Assembly: GCA_024244705.1 (NCBI GenBank)
Contig: JAAEOK010000001.1
Coordinates: 62,001 to 126,000 of the forward strand
Direction of reading: 5' to 3'
Source of the DNA: Alphaproteobacteria bacterium
Lineage (GTDB): Bacteria > Pseudomonadota > Alphaproteobacteria > JAAEOK01
Length of the DNA: 64,000 nt
In this document: one piece after another, positions 55,033 through 64,000 of the stretch
Position numbering within the stretch: position 1 is the first letter of the stretch
How the letters are laid out: every line of letters starts with the position of its first letter
Made by a program: the position numbers and the translations under genes
The notes under the pieces: generated by a model
The model's input: the letters and a program-made list of their open reading frames with translations, nothing else
Databases searched by the model: none
Told to the model about the DNA's origin: nothing

Positions 55033-55797
55033 TTAGAGCATCGTCGTCCCACCATCCACCATGATCGTCTGGCCGGTGATAAACCGGCTGTCGTTGGAAG
55101 CCAGGAACAGAACCGTCCCGACGAGATCGTCGGTTTCGAGGTTTTGCTTGAGGCACTGATTGTCGCGGATCACCTCGGCCGCCTTGTCGAGCTTGTCGCC
55201 GAAGAACTCCTCGGTGCCCTGGGTCATCACCGCGCTCGGCGCGATGGCGTTGACCCGGATCCAGTAGCGGCCGAGTTCGCGGGCCATGCCTCGCGTCATG
55301 CCGATGACGGCGGCCTTCGAGGTCGTGTATTGGAGGGCGAAAGGCAGGCCATAAGTCGCCGCCAAGGACGAGATATTGATGATGCTGCCGCCGCCTCGTT
55401 CCTTCATGCTGCCGACAACGGCGCGGCTGCAATTCCACACCCCTTTTACGTTGACCGCCATGCAGGCATCCCATTCGGCCTCGTCGAGGCGGTCGAAAGG
55501 GCCGCTCGACAGCGCGGCATACAGCGCCGCGTTGTTGACCAGGATATCGACACCGCCGAACGCCTCGACCGCCGCCGCCGCCATGGCGTCGGCACCGGCG
55601 GAATCGGCGACATCGAGCGTACAGGCAATGACGCGGCCGCCTTCGGCGGCGATCGCCTGCTCGGTATCGGTGCAATCGGCACGGTCTGCGGCGACGATCG
55701 CGGCGCCCTCCGCGGCGAGCGCTTCGGCATAGGCGCGGCCAAGGCCGCGCGCGGCCCCGGTCACGACGGCGACTTTGTCACTCAATCGGCTGCCCAC
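55033..55797 (-). CDS. Classical SDR oxidoreductase
   Basis: This 254-residue short-chain dehydrogenase has VVTGAARGLGRAYAEALA (cofactor site), VDILVNNAALYAA, INISSLAATYGL with the catalytic Ser region, QYTTSKAAVIGMTRGMAREL containing Tyr-x3-Lys, and a C-terminal FITGQTIMVDGGTTML typical of FabG-like proteins. The acidic residue after beta2 (AADRAD) favours NAD. The substrate is not evident. Confidence 0.9.
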   Translation of the reverse strand: MGSRLSDKVAVVTGAARGLGRAYAEALAAEGAAIVAADRADCTDTEQAIAAEGGRVIACTLDVADSAGADAMAAAAVEAFGGVDILVNNAALYAALSSGPFDRLDEAEWDACMAVNVKGVWNCSRAVVGSMKERGGGSIINISSLAATYGLPFALQYTTSKAAVIGMTRGMARELGRYWIRVNAIAPSAVMTQGTEEFFGDKLDKAAEVIRDNQCLKQNLETDDLVGTVLFLASNDSRFITGQTIMVDGGTTML

Positions 55798-55940
55798 CGC
55801 TTATCCTCTGATTCGAAACAGCTAAGATCGGCCACTATAGCCGCACCGGCGGTCGGTCTGCCACATCGCTACGCGGTCGGCCTTGCGGGGCGGCGCAATA
55901 CGCGGAATGATGACGGCAAAACCGAAGCGGTCATGGGGAA

Positions 55941-56558
55941 ATGGGTCTCTACAGCAAGTTCGTCCTGCCCTGGGTTCTGCACTTGGCGATGCGGAATCCG
56001 GAGGCGATGCGTCTGCGCCAAAAAGTCGTGCCCCGCGCCCATGGCCGGGTGTTGGAGATCGGCATCGGTTCGGGGCTGAATTTGCCCTATTACACCGACC
56101 ACGTGGACAGCGTGACCGGGCTCGAACCGTCGGATCGACTGCTCGCGATGGCGCGGACTCGCGTCGACGAAGGACCGGCCGAGGTCGGCTTCGATATCGG
56201 CGACGCGGCGGCACTGCCGTACGATTCCGATACCTTCGACACCGTGGTTTCAACCTGGACCCTGTGCTCGATAGCGGACCTGGACGCGGCCTTGAGCGAG
56301 GTGCGCCGCGTGCTGCGGCCGGATGGCGGTTTCCTGTTTGTCGAGCACGGCCGTTCCCCCGAATATCCGGTTCGACGCTGGCAGGATCGCGTGACGCCGA
56401 TATGGAAGCGGTGCGCCGGCGGGTGCCATCTTAACCGCGACATCGGCGGATCTATCGCCGCCGCGGGCTTTGCCGTTCATGATGTCGATACCGGGTACCT
56501 GGTGCGCGGCCCGCGCTTTCTGACATGGCACACGCTGGGACGTGCGGTGGCGAGATAG
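55941..56558 (+). CDS. Class I methyltransferase (UbiE/METTL7-like)
   Basis: This 205-residue protein has motif I VLEIGIGSGLNLPYYTD, acidic LEPSDRLLAMA, AALPYDSDTFDTVVSTWTLC and LRPDGGFLFVEHGRSP, then CAGGCHLNRDIGGSI, a sequence typical of the METTL7/phospholipid-methyltransferase-like group. The N-terminal FVLPWVLHLAM may attach to membrane. It precedes the DmdA-like gene on the same strand, but a 170-base gap separates them. Confidence 0.87.
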   Translation: MGLYSKFVLPWVLHLAMRNPEAMRLRQKVVPRAHGRVLEIGIGSGLNLPYYTDHVDSVTGLEPSDRLLAMARTRVDEGPAEVGFDIGDAAALPYDSDTFDTVVSTWTLCSIADLDAALSEVRRVLRPDGGFLFVEHGRSPEYPVRRWQDRVTPIWKRCAGGCHLNRDIGGSIAAAGFAVHDVDTGYLVRGPRFLTWHTLGRAVAR

Positions 56559-56731
56559 CTCGGGCGGCCTCGACCCGCTGGCCGGCTCGCCGGGCGCCGC
56601 CGCGACCCGAGGTCCGCTCGGCAAACTTGGCGATTCGCGCCGCGGTGACATGCCAGGAGGATTTTCGATTGACCCCGTTGCCGAACCGGCCCATAGCGGC
56701 GCTGGAATTTTGGTCCCGGGAGAGAACACGA

Positions 56732-57889
56732 ATGGATCACAAGATCGACCAGCCGCTGATGGGGATTTCGGCGCGAATTCGCAAGTCACCGTTCTTCGAT
56801 GCGACCCGCCGCTGGGGCTACCGCTCTTACACCACCTACAACCACATGCTGATGCCGTTGGTCTACGAGAGCTCGCAGGCCGATTACGAGCATCTCAATA
56901 GCGCGGTTACATTGTGGGATACCGCCGGCGAACGGCAGGTCGAAATTACCGGTCCGGATGCGGCGCGGTTCACCCAATACTTGGTCGCGCGCGACCTCTC
57001 CAAATGCAAAGTCGGCCAATGCAAATACGTGATATTGACGACGCCGCAGGGCGGGATCGTCAACGACCCGGTCCTGTTGAAGCTGGCCGAGAATCATTAC
57101 TGGCTGTCGTTGGCCGACAGCGACGTGTTGCTGTGGGCGCTCGGTATCGCCCACCATATCGGCATGGAGGTTGAGCTGGCGGAGCCGGATGTGTCGCCGC
57201 TCCAGGTGCAGGGGCCAAAAAGCCGCGACCTGATGCACGACGTGTTCGGCGGCTGGATCGACGAGCTCAAGTTCTTCTGGTTCCGCGAGGCCGACCTCGA
57301 CGGCATCCCCCTGGTGATCTCGCGCACGGGGTGGAGCGGTGAGCCCGGCTACGAGTTGTTTCTGCGCGACGGCAGCCGCGGCGACGAGCTTTGGGAGCGC
57401 ATGATGGAAGCCGGCAAGCCCTACGGCATCGCGCCCGCCGCGCCCAACGCGATCAGCCGGATCGAGGGTGGGATGCTGTCCTACGGTGCGGACATGACGA
57501 TCTTCGAAAACCCCCTGGAGGTCGGACTCGACCGCTTCGTCGATCTCGACCAGGAGGCCGATTTCATCGGCAAGTCGGCATTGCGGCGCATTCGCGAGAC
57601 CGGCGTTTCGCGGCGCATGGTCGGGCTTCATATCGCCGGCGAGGCGATGCCCGCCAACCAGCATGTCTGGCCGGTCACGGTGGACGGTTCATGGATCGGC
57701 CGGGTCAGCAGTTCGATCTTCTCGCCGGGCCTCGAACGCAATATCGCGCTGGCATTGCTCGATATCGCGTATACCGAACCGGGCACGAGGGTCGAGGTCG
57801 ACACCGACGCCGGCCTGCGCACGGCCGAGGTGACGACCTTGCCGTTCGTCGATCACGCCGCGGCGAAACGCAAGACCGGGACACCGTGA
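56732..57889 (+). CDS. GcvT-fold demethylase, DMSP demethylase (DmdA)-like
   Basis: This 385-residue aminomethyltransferase-fold protein is predicted to use tetrahydrofolate. It shows HLNSAVTLWDTAGERQVEIT, ARDLSKCKVGQCKYVILTT, GGIVNDPVLLKL, VSPLQVQGPKSRDLM, SRTGWSGEPGYELFLRDGS and RIEGGMLSYGADMT. These align with DmdA (VWDVACERQV, QCYYVP, IERIEGGLLSYGNDMT) more closely than with glycine-cleavage GcvT. True DmdA demethylates DMSP to methylmercaptopropionate, but many relatives act on other methylated compounds, so the substrate is open. ATG 56732 has GGGAGAG upstream. Confidence 0.82.
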   Translation: MDHKIDQPLMGISARIRKSPFFDATRRWGYRSYTTYNHMLMPLVYESSQADYEHLNSAVTLWDTAGERQVEITGPDAARFTQYLVARDLSKCKVGQCKYVILTTPQGGIVNDPVLLKLAENHYWLSLADSDVLLWALGIAHHIGMEVELAEPDVSPLQVQGPKSRDLMHDVFGGWIDELKFFWFREADLDGIPLVISRTGWSGEPGYELFLRDGSRGDELWERMMEAGKPYGIAPAAPNAISRIEGGMLSYGADMTIFENPLEVGLDRFVDLDQEADFIGKSALRRIRETGVSRRMVGLHIAGEAMPANQHVWPVTVDGSWIGRVSSSIFSPGLERNIALALLDIAYTEPGTRVEVDTDAGLRTAEVTTLPFVDHAAAKRKTGTP

Positions 57890-57919
57890 CGGGTCGCCGG
57901 CAAGCGGAGGGCAGAACGC

Positions 57920-58693
57920 ATGAGCAATCCCGTATTGATCGAAAACGACGGCAATGTCCGGATCATCACGCTCAACCGGCCGGAACGGTTGAACGCGATC
58001 AACGACGCATTGCTCGACGGGCTTAACGGCGCCCTGGCCGCGGCCAATGCCGATGATTCGGTCGGTGCGGTCATCGTCCGCGGCGCCGGGCGCGCGTTCT
58101 GCGCCGGCGACGACCTGATCGAGCAGGAGGACATGGAGGGCCTCGGCGAGGACCAGGTCCGCCCGTTCGTCGAGGCCATCCAAGACGTGACGCGAAACAT
58201 CATGTTCGGCGACAAGGTGGTGATCGCCGCCGTTCGCGGGTGGGCCGTCGGCGGCGCGTTCTCGTGGCCGATCAATGCCGACTTCGCGATCTGGACCGAC
58301 GGCGCGCGCGGTTTCTTCCCCGAGATCACCTACGGCATCTTCGTCAGCGGCGGTGTGACCTATTTGCTGCCGCAGCTGGTCAGCCGCATCAAGGCCCACG
58401 AAATGCTCTATCTCAGCCGCAAGTATGACGGCGCGGCGCTTGCCGAGTGCGGCTTGGCGTGGCGGGTCGTGGCCGAGGACGCGCTCGACGAAGCGGCGCT
58501 CGAATTGGCCCGCTATATCGCAGACCTGCCGTCGGCCGCGCGCCGCGCGATGAAGCATTGTTTGACCCGCATCGACAGGGACCGGCTGGAAACCGCCATG
58601 GCGATGGAAAGCGACGCCGTCGTCGAAAGCATTCTCGATCCCGAAACCTATCGTCGCATCCGCGAGGTCTCGGAACGCGGCCGCAAGAAATGA
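57920..58693 (+). CDS. Enoyl-CoA hydratase/isomerase (crotonase) family protein
   Basis: This 257-residue crotonase-fold protein has TLNRPERLNAINDALLDGL, GAGRAFCAGDDL (oxyanion hole) and VRGWAVGGAFSWPINADF (second oxyanion region). The usual catalytic Glu pair is less clear. It could hydrate an acryloyl-type CoA or act as a carnitinyl-CoA-type racemase. It overlaps the following ligase gene (ATGA) and starts 30 bases after the DmdA-like gene, so the three are probably one operon. Confidence 0.9.
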   Translation: MSNPVLIENDGNVRIITLNRPERLNAINDALLDGLNGALAAANADDSVGAVIVRGAGRAFCAGDDLIEQEDMEGLGEDQVRPFVEAIQDVTRNIMFGDKVVIAAVRGWAVGGAFSWPINADFAIWTDGARGFFPEITYGIFVSGGVTYLLPQLVSRIKAHEMLYLSRKYDGAALAECGLAWRVVAEDALDEAALELARYIADLPSAARRAMKHCLTRIDRDRLETAMAMESDAVVESILDPETYRRIREVSERGRKK

Positions 58694-60291
58694 CCATGAG
58701 GGCCTCTCACCCGGCGGCCGATTCGGTCGTCGCGCTGTGCCGGCGTGCCGCCGGCCTATGGCCCGCCAAGAACGCGCTAGTCTTCGATGAGACCGGGGAA
58801 CGCCTGACCTTCGACGAGATCGACAAACGATCCGACCGCATCGCGGCGGCGCTGGCCGCACTCGGCATCGCTCCCGGCGACCGCGTCGCGCTTATGGTTC
58901 GCAACGTCCCGGCGTTTCCCCTGGTTTGGCTCGGCATCCTCAAGGCGGGCGCGATCATGGTGCCGGTCAATGTATTCTACCGCGTCGCCGATGCTGGCCA
59001 CGTGCTTTCGCACAGCGGTGCCCGGGCCGTGGTCGCGGCGGACGAATTCGTGCCGCTGCTGAGCCGCGTCGTGGCCGAAGGCGGGCTGTCGGTTGTGATC
59101 GTTTCCGGCGATGGCACCGGCGACGGCGCGGTGCAAAGCCTCGACGCGCTGGTCGCCGCCGCCCCCGAAGACACCCCGGCGGTGCCGGTCCGGTCCGACA
59201 TGCTGGCCAATATTCAATATACCTCCGGCACTACCGGCCAGCCCAAGGGCGTCATGCAGTCGCACGGCATGTGGGTCGATTTCTGCCGCCGCGTCGCCGA
59301 ACTCCATGACGGGCTGTCGGCCGACGACGTCATCCTCACCGCCCAGCCCTTCTACTACCTCGATCCGCAATGGAACCTGGCTGTGGCATTCCTCACCGGC
59401 GCCGAGCTGATCGTTCTCGACCGCTTTCATCCGTCGACTTTCTGGGACCGGGTGCGCGCCTACCGGGTGACCTGGTTCTATTGTCTCGGCGTGATGCCGA
59501 AGCTGCTGCTCAAGCAGCCAGTCGACCCGCGGGACCGCGACCACGCGGTCCGTCGCGTGCTGTGCTCCGCGATCCCGCCGGTCGACCACGCCGCCATCGA
59601 GGCGCGCTGGGGCACGCCCTGGTTCGAAGCCTTCGGCATGACCGAGACCGGCATCGACATCGCGGTTCCGCTCGACGAGCACGATGCCTGCGTCGGCACC
59701 GGCTGTATCGGCCGCCCGGTCGCCGGCCGCGAGGCAAGAGTGGTGGACGAGGATGGGCGTCCCGTCCCGCCGGACGTGGTCGGCGAGCTGGTGCTGCGCG
59801 GCACCGGCATGATGGACGGCTATTACCGCAACCCGGAGGCGACCGCGGAAACCTTTCGCGGCGGCTGGATGCATACCGGCGATCTGGCGCGCCGGGACAA
59901 TGACGGCCGCATCTTTTTCGTCGGTCGCGACAAGGACATGATCCGCCGCAGCGGCGAGAACATTGCCGCCGCCGAAATTGAAACAGTGCTGGCCCAGCAC
60001 GACGCGGTGCGCCTGGCCGCGTGTCTCGGCGTCCCCGACGACCTGCGCGGCGAGGAGGTCATGGCGTTCGTCGTGTTGCAACCGGGCCACAGCGCCGAGA
60101 CCCTGCCGCCGCCCGACCTCGCCGCGTTTTGTGACGACCGCCTGGCCTACTTCAAAGTGCCGCGCTATTGGGCCTATCGCGACGATCTGCCGCGCACGCC
60201 GTCGGAGCGCGTGCGCAAGGAGGCTCTGAAGGGCGAGCGCGGAGACCCGCGCGTCGGTGCCTGGGACCGGCTCGAAGAGCGGTGGCGGTAG
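58690..60291 (+). CDS. Acyl-CoA ligase of the ANL superfamily
   Basis: This 533-residue AMP-forming ligase has IQYTSGTTGQPKGVMQSHG, FEAFGMTETGID, MHTGDLARRDNDGRIFFVGR and KDMIRRSGENIAAAEIE. The C-terminus is LPRTPSERVRKEALKG, the CaiC/DmdB-type ending rather than the usual PTGK form. It would activate the acid product of the pathway to a CoA thioester for the crotonase. Translational overlap with the crotonase supports joint function. Confidence 0.9.
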   Translation: MTMRASHPAADSVVALCRRAAGLWPAKNALVFDETGERLTFDEIDKRSDRIAAALAALGIAPGDRVALMVRNVPAFPLVWLGILKAGAIMVPVNVFYRVADAGHVLSHSGARAVVAADEFVPLLSRVVAEGGLSVVIVSGDGTGDGAVQSLDALVAAAPEDTPAVPVRSDMLANIQYTSGTTGQPKGVMQSHGMWVDFCRRVAELHDGLSADDVILTAQPFYYLDPQWNLAVAFLTGAELIVLDRFHPSTFWDRVRAYRVTWFYCLGVMPKLLLKQPVDPRDRDHAVRRVLCSAIPPVDHAAIEARWGTPWFEAFGMTETGIDIAVPLDEHDACVGTGCIGRPVAGREARVVDEDGRPVPPDVVGELVLRGTGMMDGYYRNPEATAETFRGGWMHTGDLARRDNDGRIFFVGRDKDMIRRSGENIAAAEIETVLAQHDAVRLAACLGVPDDLRGEEVMAFVVLQPGHSAETLPPPDLAAFCDDRLAYFKVPRYWAYRDDLPRTPSERVRKEALKGERGDPRVGAWDRLEERWR

Positions 60292-60327
60292 GCCCCGACG
60301 GATCATGCGGGATTGAAAGGAGCAACC

Positions 60328-60816
60328 ATGTCGCTTATCGATGCGAAACTTGAGGCCCTCGGCCTCAACCTGCCGGCGCCGATGCAGCCGCCGCCGGGGA
60401 TTGTGCTGCCGTTTTCATGGGTTCGGGTGCGCGGCAATCGGGCTTTTGTCTCGGGCCATATCGCAACCAACCCCGACGGAACCGTTGCCGAGGCACTGTT
60501 GGGGACGGTGGGTGGCGACATGATGCTCGAACACGGTCACGAGGCGGCGCGCCAGACCGGGCTCTCGATTCTCGGCAGTCTGCGGCGTGAACTCGGCGAT
60601 CTCGACAGGATTTCGGCCTGGTTGCGCGCCTTCGGCATGGTCCACGCGGCGCCGGGCTTCGACCGTTTCCCATTGGTGATCAATGGGTTTTCGGACCTGA
60701 TCATCGAAATCTTCGGGACCGATATCGGCGACCACGCACGTTCGGCGGTGGGTCTCGCCGGCCTGCCCTTCGGCGCCGCGGTCGAAATCGAGGCCGAAGT
60801 CGAGATCGCCGGCTGA
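60328..60816 (+). CDS. RidA/YjgF-family protein
   Basis: This 162-residue protein has SLIDAKLEALGLNLPAPMQP, AFVSGHIATNPDG, GHEAARQTGLSILGSLRREL and a C-terminal AVGLAGLPFGAAVEIEAEVE. This is the long RidA subfamily (YjgF/Atu1 type), whose members are imine/enamine deaminases or related hydrolases. ATG 60328 has AAAGGAG upstream. It follows the ligase by 36 bases and likely belongs to the same operon. Confidence 0.88.
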   Translation: MSLIDAKLEALGLNLPAPMQPPPGIVLPFSWVRVRGNRAFVSGHIATNPDGTVAEALLGTVGGDMMLEHGHEAARQTGLSILGSLRRELGDLDRISAWLRAFGMVHAAPGFDRFPLVINGFSDLIIEIFGTDIGDHARSAVGLAGLPFGAAVEIEAEVEIAG

Positions 60817-60858
60817 ACACGGAGCGCACGCTGTACGAAACTCGGGTCGCGCCGCGTG

Positions 60859-61752
60859 TCAGCGGCCGCCTTGCGCCCGGCTGAGGACGAGGACGTTGCC
60901 GACCAGGGTCAGGCAAACGCCGCCGAAGGCGAGCAGGGTCCAGCTATAGTCTTCGAACACGGTCGATATCGATAGCGCGACAATCGGGAACAACACCGTC
61001 GCATAGGCTGCCCGCTCGGCGCCGATCCGCCCGAGCAGCGCGAAATAGCAGGCGAAGGCGACGACCGAGCCGAAAGTGGCCAGATAGAGCAGCGAACCGA
61101 CATAGGGAAAGGCGGGGTCGAAGGCCAGCGATTCGCCCCGTGTCCAGGCGAACAGCGCGAGGAAGGCAGTGCCGTAGGCCATCGCCCACGCGGTGCTGCC
61201 GCGCACCGAGAGACCGGCCGCCTGGTTGCGCGCCGACACCAGGCTGCCGAGGGCGAACGAACTGGTGCCGCCGACGCACAGGATCAGGCCCAAACCGGCG
61301 CCGGCACCGAATGACAGGTCGATCAGTTCGGGCCAGAAGACGGCCGCGATCCCGGCGGTGCCGAGCGCCGCACCGAGGGCCACCCGTGACGGCGGCGGCC
61401 GCCGCGCCAGGGCAGCGTTGAACAACATGGTCAGGGCCGAGGCGGTGGAGAAGACGACGGCGATCAGCCCGGTCGTGAGGTAGGCCGCCGCCAGATACAA
61501 GAGAAAGAAATTGGTCGAGAAAATCGTCGCCCCCTGCAGCGCGATGAACAGATGATCGCACGGCGAAAAGCGCAGCGGCAGCCGGCGGACGACGGCCCAG
61601 CCGAACATGAAGAGCGCGGCGAAGGCGAATCGGTAGGCGACGGAGATCTCCGCCGGCACGACGCCGATTTGGAACTTGACCATGATCCAGCTTGTTCCCC
61701 AGACCAGGACCAGGGTGACGTAGATCAGAAGGGTGTTGGTCGCCGGTGCCAC
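60859..61752 (-). CDS. EamA/DMT-superfamily transporter
   Basis: This 297-residue protein has ten hydrophobic segments in two EamA repeats, starting TLLIYVTLVLVWGTSWIMVK and with VVAFACYFALLGRIGAERAA in the second half. This is typical of drug/metabolite exporters for amino acids or nucleosides. The start appears to be GTG 61752. It lies between the RidA operon (convergent) and the ABC-transporter genes. Confidence 0.9.
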   Translation of the reverse strand: MAPATNTLLIYVTLVLVWGTSWIMVKFQIGVVPAEISVAYRFAFAALFMFGWAVVRRLPLRFSPCDHLFIALQGATIFSTNFFLLYLAAAYLTTGLIAVVFSTASALTMLFNAALARRPPPSRVALGAALGTAGIAAVFWPELIDLSFGAGAGLGLILCVGGTSSFALGSLVSARNQAAGLSVRGSTAWAMAYGTAFLALFAWTRGESLAFDPAFPYVGSLLYLATFGSVVAFACYFALLGRIGAERAAYATVLFPIVALSISTVFEDYSWTLLAFGGVCLTLVGNVLVLSRAQGGR

Positions 61753-61792
61753 TGACAGGAATTTCAGCCAAGGCCGACGGCGCGGCGATCGG

Positions 61793-62572
<780 letters not shown>

Positions 62573-62594
62573 GGCGATCTCCGTCCGCGCGCGA

Positions 62595-63566
62595 TCAGCG
62601 GGCGCTCTTCTTCCGGTAGTGGGCCTCGATGCGGGATTGGATGGCTTCGAGGATGATGGTCAGCACCCAATAGATCATCGCCGCGGTGATCAGCATTTCC
62701 ATGTGCTGGAAGGTTTTGGTGCCGAGCGTGCGGGCGAGGAACATCAGCTCCCACACGCCGATCACCGAAACCAGCGACGAATCCTTGAGCATGGCGATGA
62801 ATTGGTTTCCGGTCGGCGGGATGATGATGGGGATCGCCTGGGGCAGGATGATGCGGCGCATGGTGAGGCCGAACTTGAACCCGAGCGCCCGCGACGCCTC
62901 CCATTGGCCGCGTGGAATGCTCTCGATGCCGGCGCGGAAGATCTCGGTCATGTAGGCGCCGTAGCACAGTGCCAGGGCGGCAATGCCGGCGGGTACTGCG
63001 TCGACGACGAAACCGAGCTGCGGCAGGCCGAGGTAAATCAGATAGAGCTGCATCAGCAACGGCAGGCCGCGGAACAAGGAGGTGTAGAAAGTGGCGATGC
63101 CGAAGGCGAAGCCGTTGGTCGAAAGTTTCGCAATCGCGCCGACGATGGCGATCGCCGAGGCGATGACGATCGCGATCGCCGACACGTAGAGCGTCGTGAA
63201 CAATCCTCTGCTGATCATGAACCAGATCTTGCTCTCGATGAACTCGAGGCTGAGATTGAACAGCAGGAAGAAGCCCAGGCAGCAGAGGCCGAGCTCGAAC
63301 CACACCACCAATATCTGGAGGCGGAGCGGCAGGAACCCGATCAGCACGATGTTGACCACGAATATGAGCGCCAGCACGAAGGAGACGACGGAGCGGCCGT
63401 AGAGACCGCTCGTCGCCGGATCCCCGATGGCCGGGGCCAGGAAATGGCCGAAGATGGAGTTGGTGAAGTCGAGCGCGAAGAAGCCCGCGAATGTTATGCC
63501 CAGTAGGATAAGCAAGAAGCCCGGCTTGTGCACGAGCTTGCTCTGGACGACTGTATCCGCATACAT
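62595..63566 (-). CDS. Polar amino-acid ABC transporter permease
   Basis: This 323-residue permease has about three N-terminal extra membrane segments ([60 protein letters not shown]) followed by the normal HisMQ-type five-helix domain. The EAA loop is [20 protein letters not shown]. The extension makes it longer than the ~220-residue norm. No second permease gene is present, so it may form a homodimer. Confidence 0.93.
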   Translation of the reverse strand: MYADTVVQSKLVHKPGFLLILLGITFAGFFALDFTNSIFGHFLAPAIGDPATSGLYGRSVVSFVLALIFVVNIVLIGFLPLRLQILVVWFELGLCCLGFFLLFNLSLEFIESKIWFMISRGLFTTLYVSAIAIVIASAIAIVGAIAKLSTNGFAFGIATFYTSLFRGLPLLMQLYLIYLGLPQLGFVVDAVPAGIAALALCYGAYMTEIFRAGIESIPRGQWEASRALGFKFGLTMRRIILPQAIPIIIPPTGNQFIAMLKDSSLVSVIGVWELMFLARTLGTKTFQHMEMLITAAMIYWVLTIILEAIQSRIEAHYRKKSAR

Positions 63567-63615
63567 CGCCGCGCCCTCCTCACCTTATGATTATCGTTGT
63601 GAGTCGGGTTCTTCT

Positions 63616-64000
63616 TTAGCTCGCCGGCTCGGTCTTCGAAAAGTCCTCGCCGTACCACTTGACCGAAAACGCCGACAGCGTGCCGTCGTCGTGCATCTCC
63701 TTGACGATGACGGCAATCTTATCCCTCAGCTCGGGATCGCCCTTGTCGATCGCCACCGCCAACGGCTCGTAAAAGGCCGGCGTGCCGACGATGCGCAGCG
63801 GATAACCGTTCTTGATCGCTTCAAGGATCGCCGGCAGCGAATCGATCATGCCGTGGATGCGGACACCGTGACCGAGACGCAAATCGTCCATGATCGCGCT
63901 CGAATCCTTCAGCGAGTGAATCTCGCCCGGCTTGACGTCGTAGACGTGCGGCGGCGCACCCTCGGCATCGATGGTCAGGTCGCCCTGGAGATAGAGCTCG
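63616..64000 (-). CDS. Amino-acid ABC transporter substrate-binding protein, N-terminal part outside window
   Basis: The C-terminal ~127 residues of a family-3 solute-binding protein are present, running off the right edge. Visible pieces are GMIDSLPAILEAIKNGYPLR, AFYEPLAVAIDKGDPELRDK and VIVKEMHDDGTLSAFSVKWY with the ending WYGEDFSKTEPAS. The frame is open without a start to base 64000. It would bind the amino acid in the periplasm and deliver it to the permease encoded 49 bases downstream. Confidence 0.9.
   Translation of the reverse strand, partial: ELYLQGDLTIDAEGAPPHVYDVKPGEIHSLKDSSAIMDDLRLGHGVRIHGMIDSLPAILEAIKNGYPLRIVGTPAFYEPLAVAIDKGDPELRDKIAVIVKEMHDDGTLSAFSVKWYGEDFSKTEPAS

Overview
The window is high-GC DNA from an alphaproteobacterium, most likely of a Rhodospirillales-like lineage. 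The evidence is gene order and family content. A divergent pair tsaD / hemC is followed by hemD, a mitofilin-like gene and alphaproteobacterial hemY, and tsaD-gpsA-YciI-EVE run the other way. A second backbone block reads htpX-rsmB-rpe-heparinase-purH, with a DUF1674 (SDHAF4-like) gene beside htpX. All functional calls come from reading the sequence; no database search was run.

Left part (1-19971). The housekeeping backbone (minus strand: htpX, rsmB, rpe, a heparinase II/III-like gene, purH) is interrupted by accessory modules. Between heparinase and purH lies a sugar-polymer operon: asnB-type amidotransferase, GT4 glycosyltransferase, SDR, WecA/WbpL-type initiating transferase and membrane WbpM/PglF-type dehydratase, with a divergent nucleotide-sugar dehydrogenase. 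Between rpe and rsmB lie a two-gene cassette (a DNA-binding-domain/SF2-helicase fusion plus an overlapping 85-residue zinc-motif protein) and a carbamoyltransferase-DUF5989-SxtJ trio.

Middle (20000-41451). This part holds a Gfo/Idh/MocA oxidoreductase and acetyl-CoA synthetase sharing a bidirectional terminator, an isopropylmalate-dehydrogenase-family enzyme, a histone-H1-like mini-protein, a Rieske/EVE/YciI group, a cold-shock gene followed by an infA whose start codon is unusual, gpsA, an exported SUMF1 protein, a 48-residue lipoprotein, tsaD, and a heme block in which hemD and the mitofilin-like gene form one uninterrupted frame. tRNA-Thr(CGT), a PAP2 phosphatase, two unrecognised proteins, a methyltransferase and a glutathione peroxidase follow.

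Right part (41540-64000). A second glycan locus carries a polysaccharide pyruvyl transferase, a GT4, a YbhN/UPF0104 protein, two GT2 enzymes and three GT-C-like membrane proteins. Its last gene runs across the remnant of a DUF1801 gene in another frame. After this come a 48-residue zinc-ribbon protein, a class III cyclase-TPR protein and an SDR. A compact cluster of DmdA/GcvT-like enzyme, crotonase, acyl-CoA ligase and RidA follows, then an EamA exporter and the ATPase, permease and partial binding protein of a polar amino-acid ABC transporter.

The best candidate for an undescribed system is the helicase/zinc-protein cassette at about 12.3-14.7 kb, whose promoter region is built of 10-bp phased repeats.
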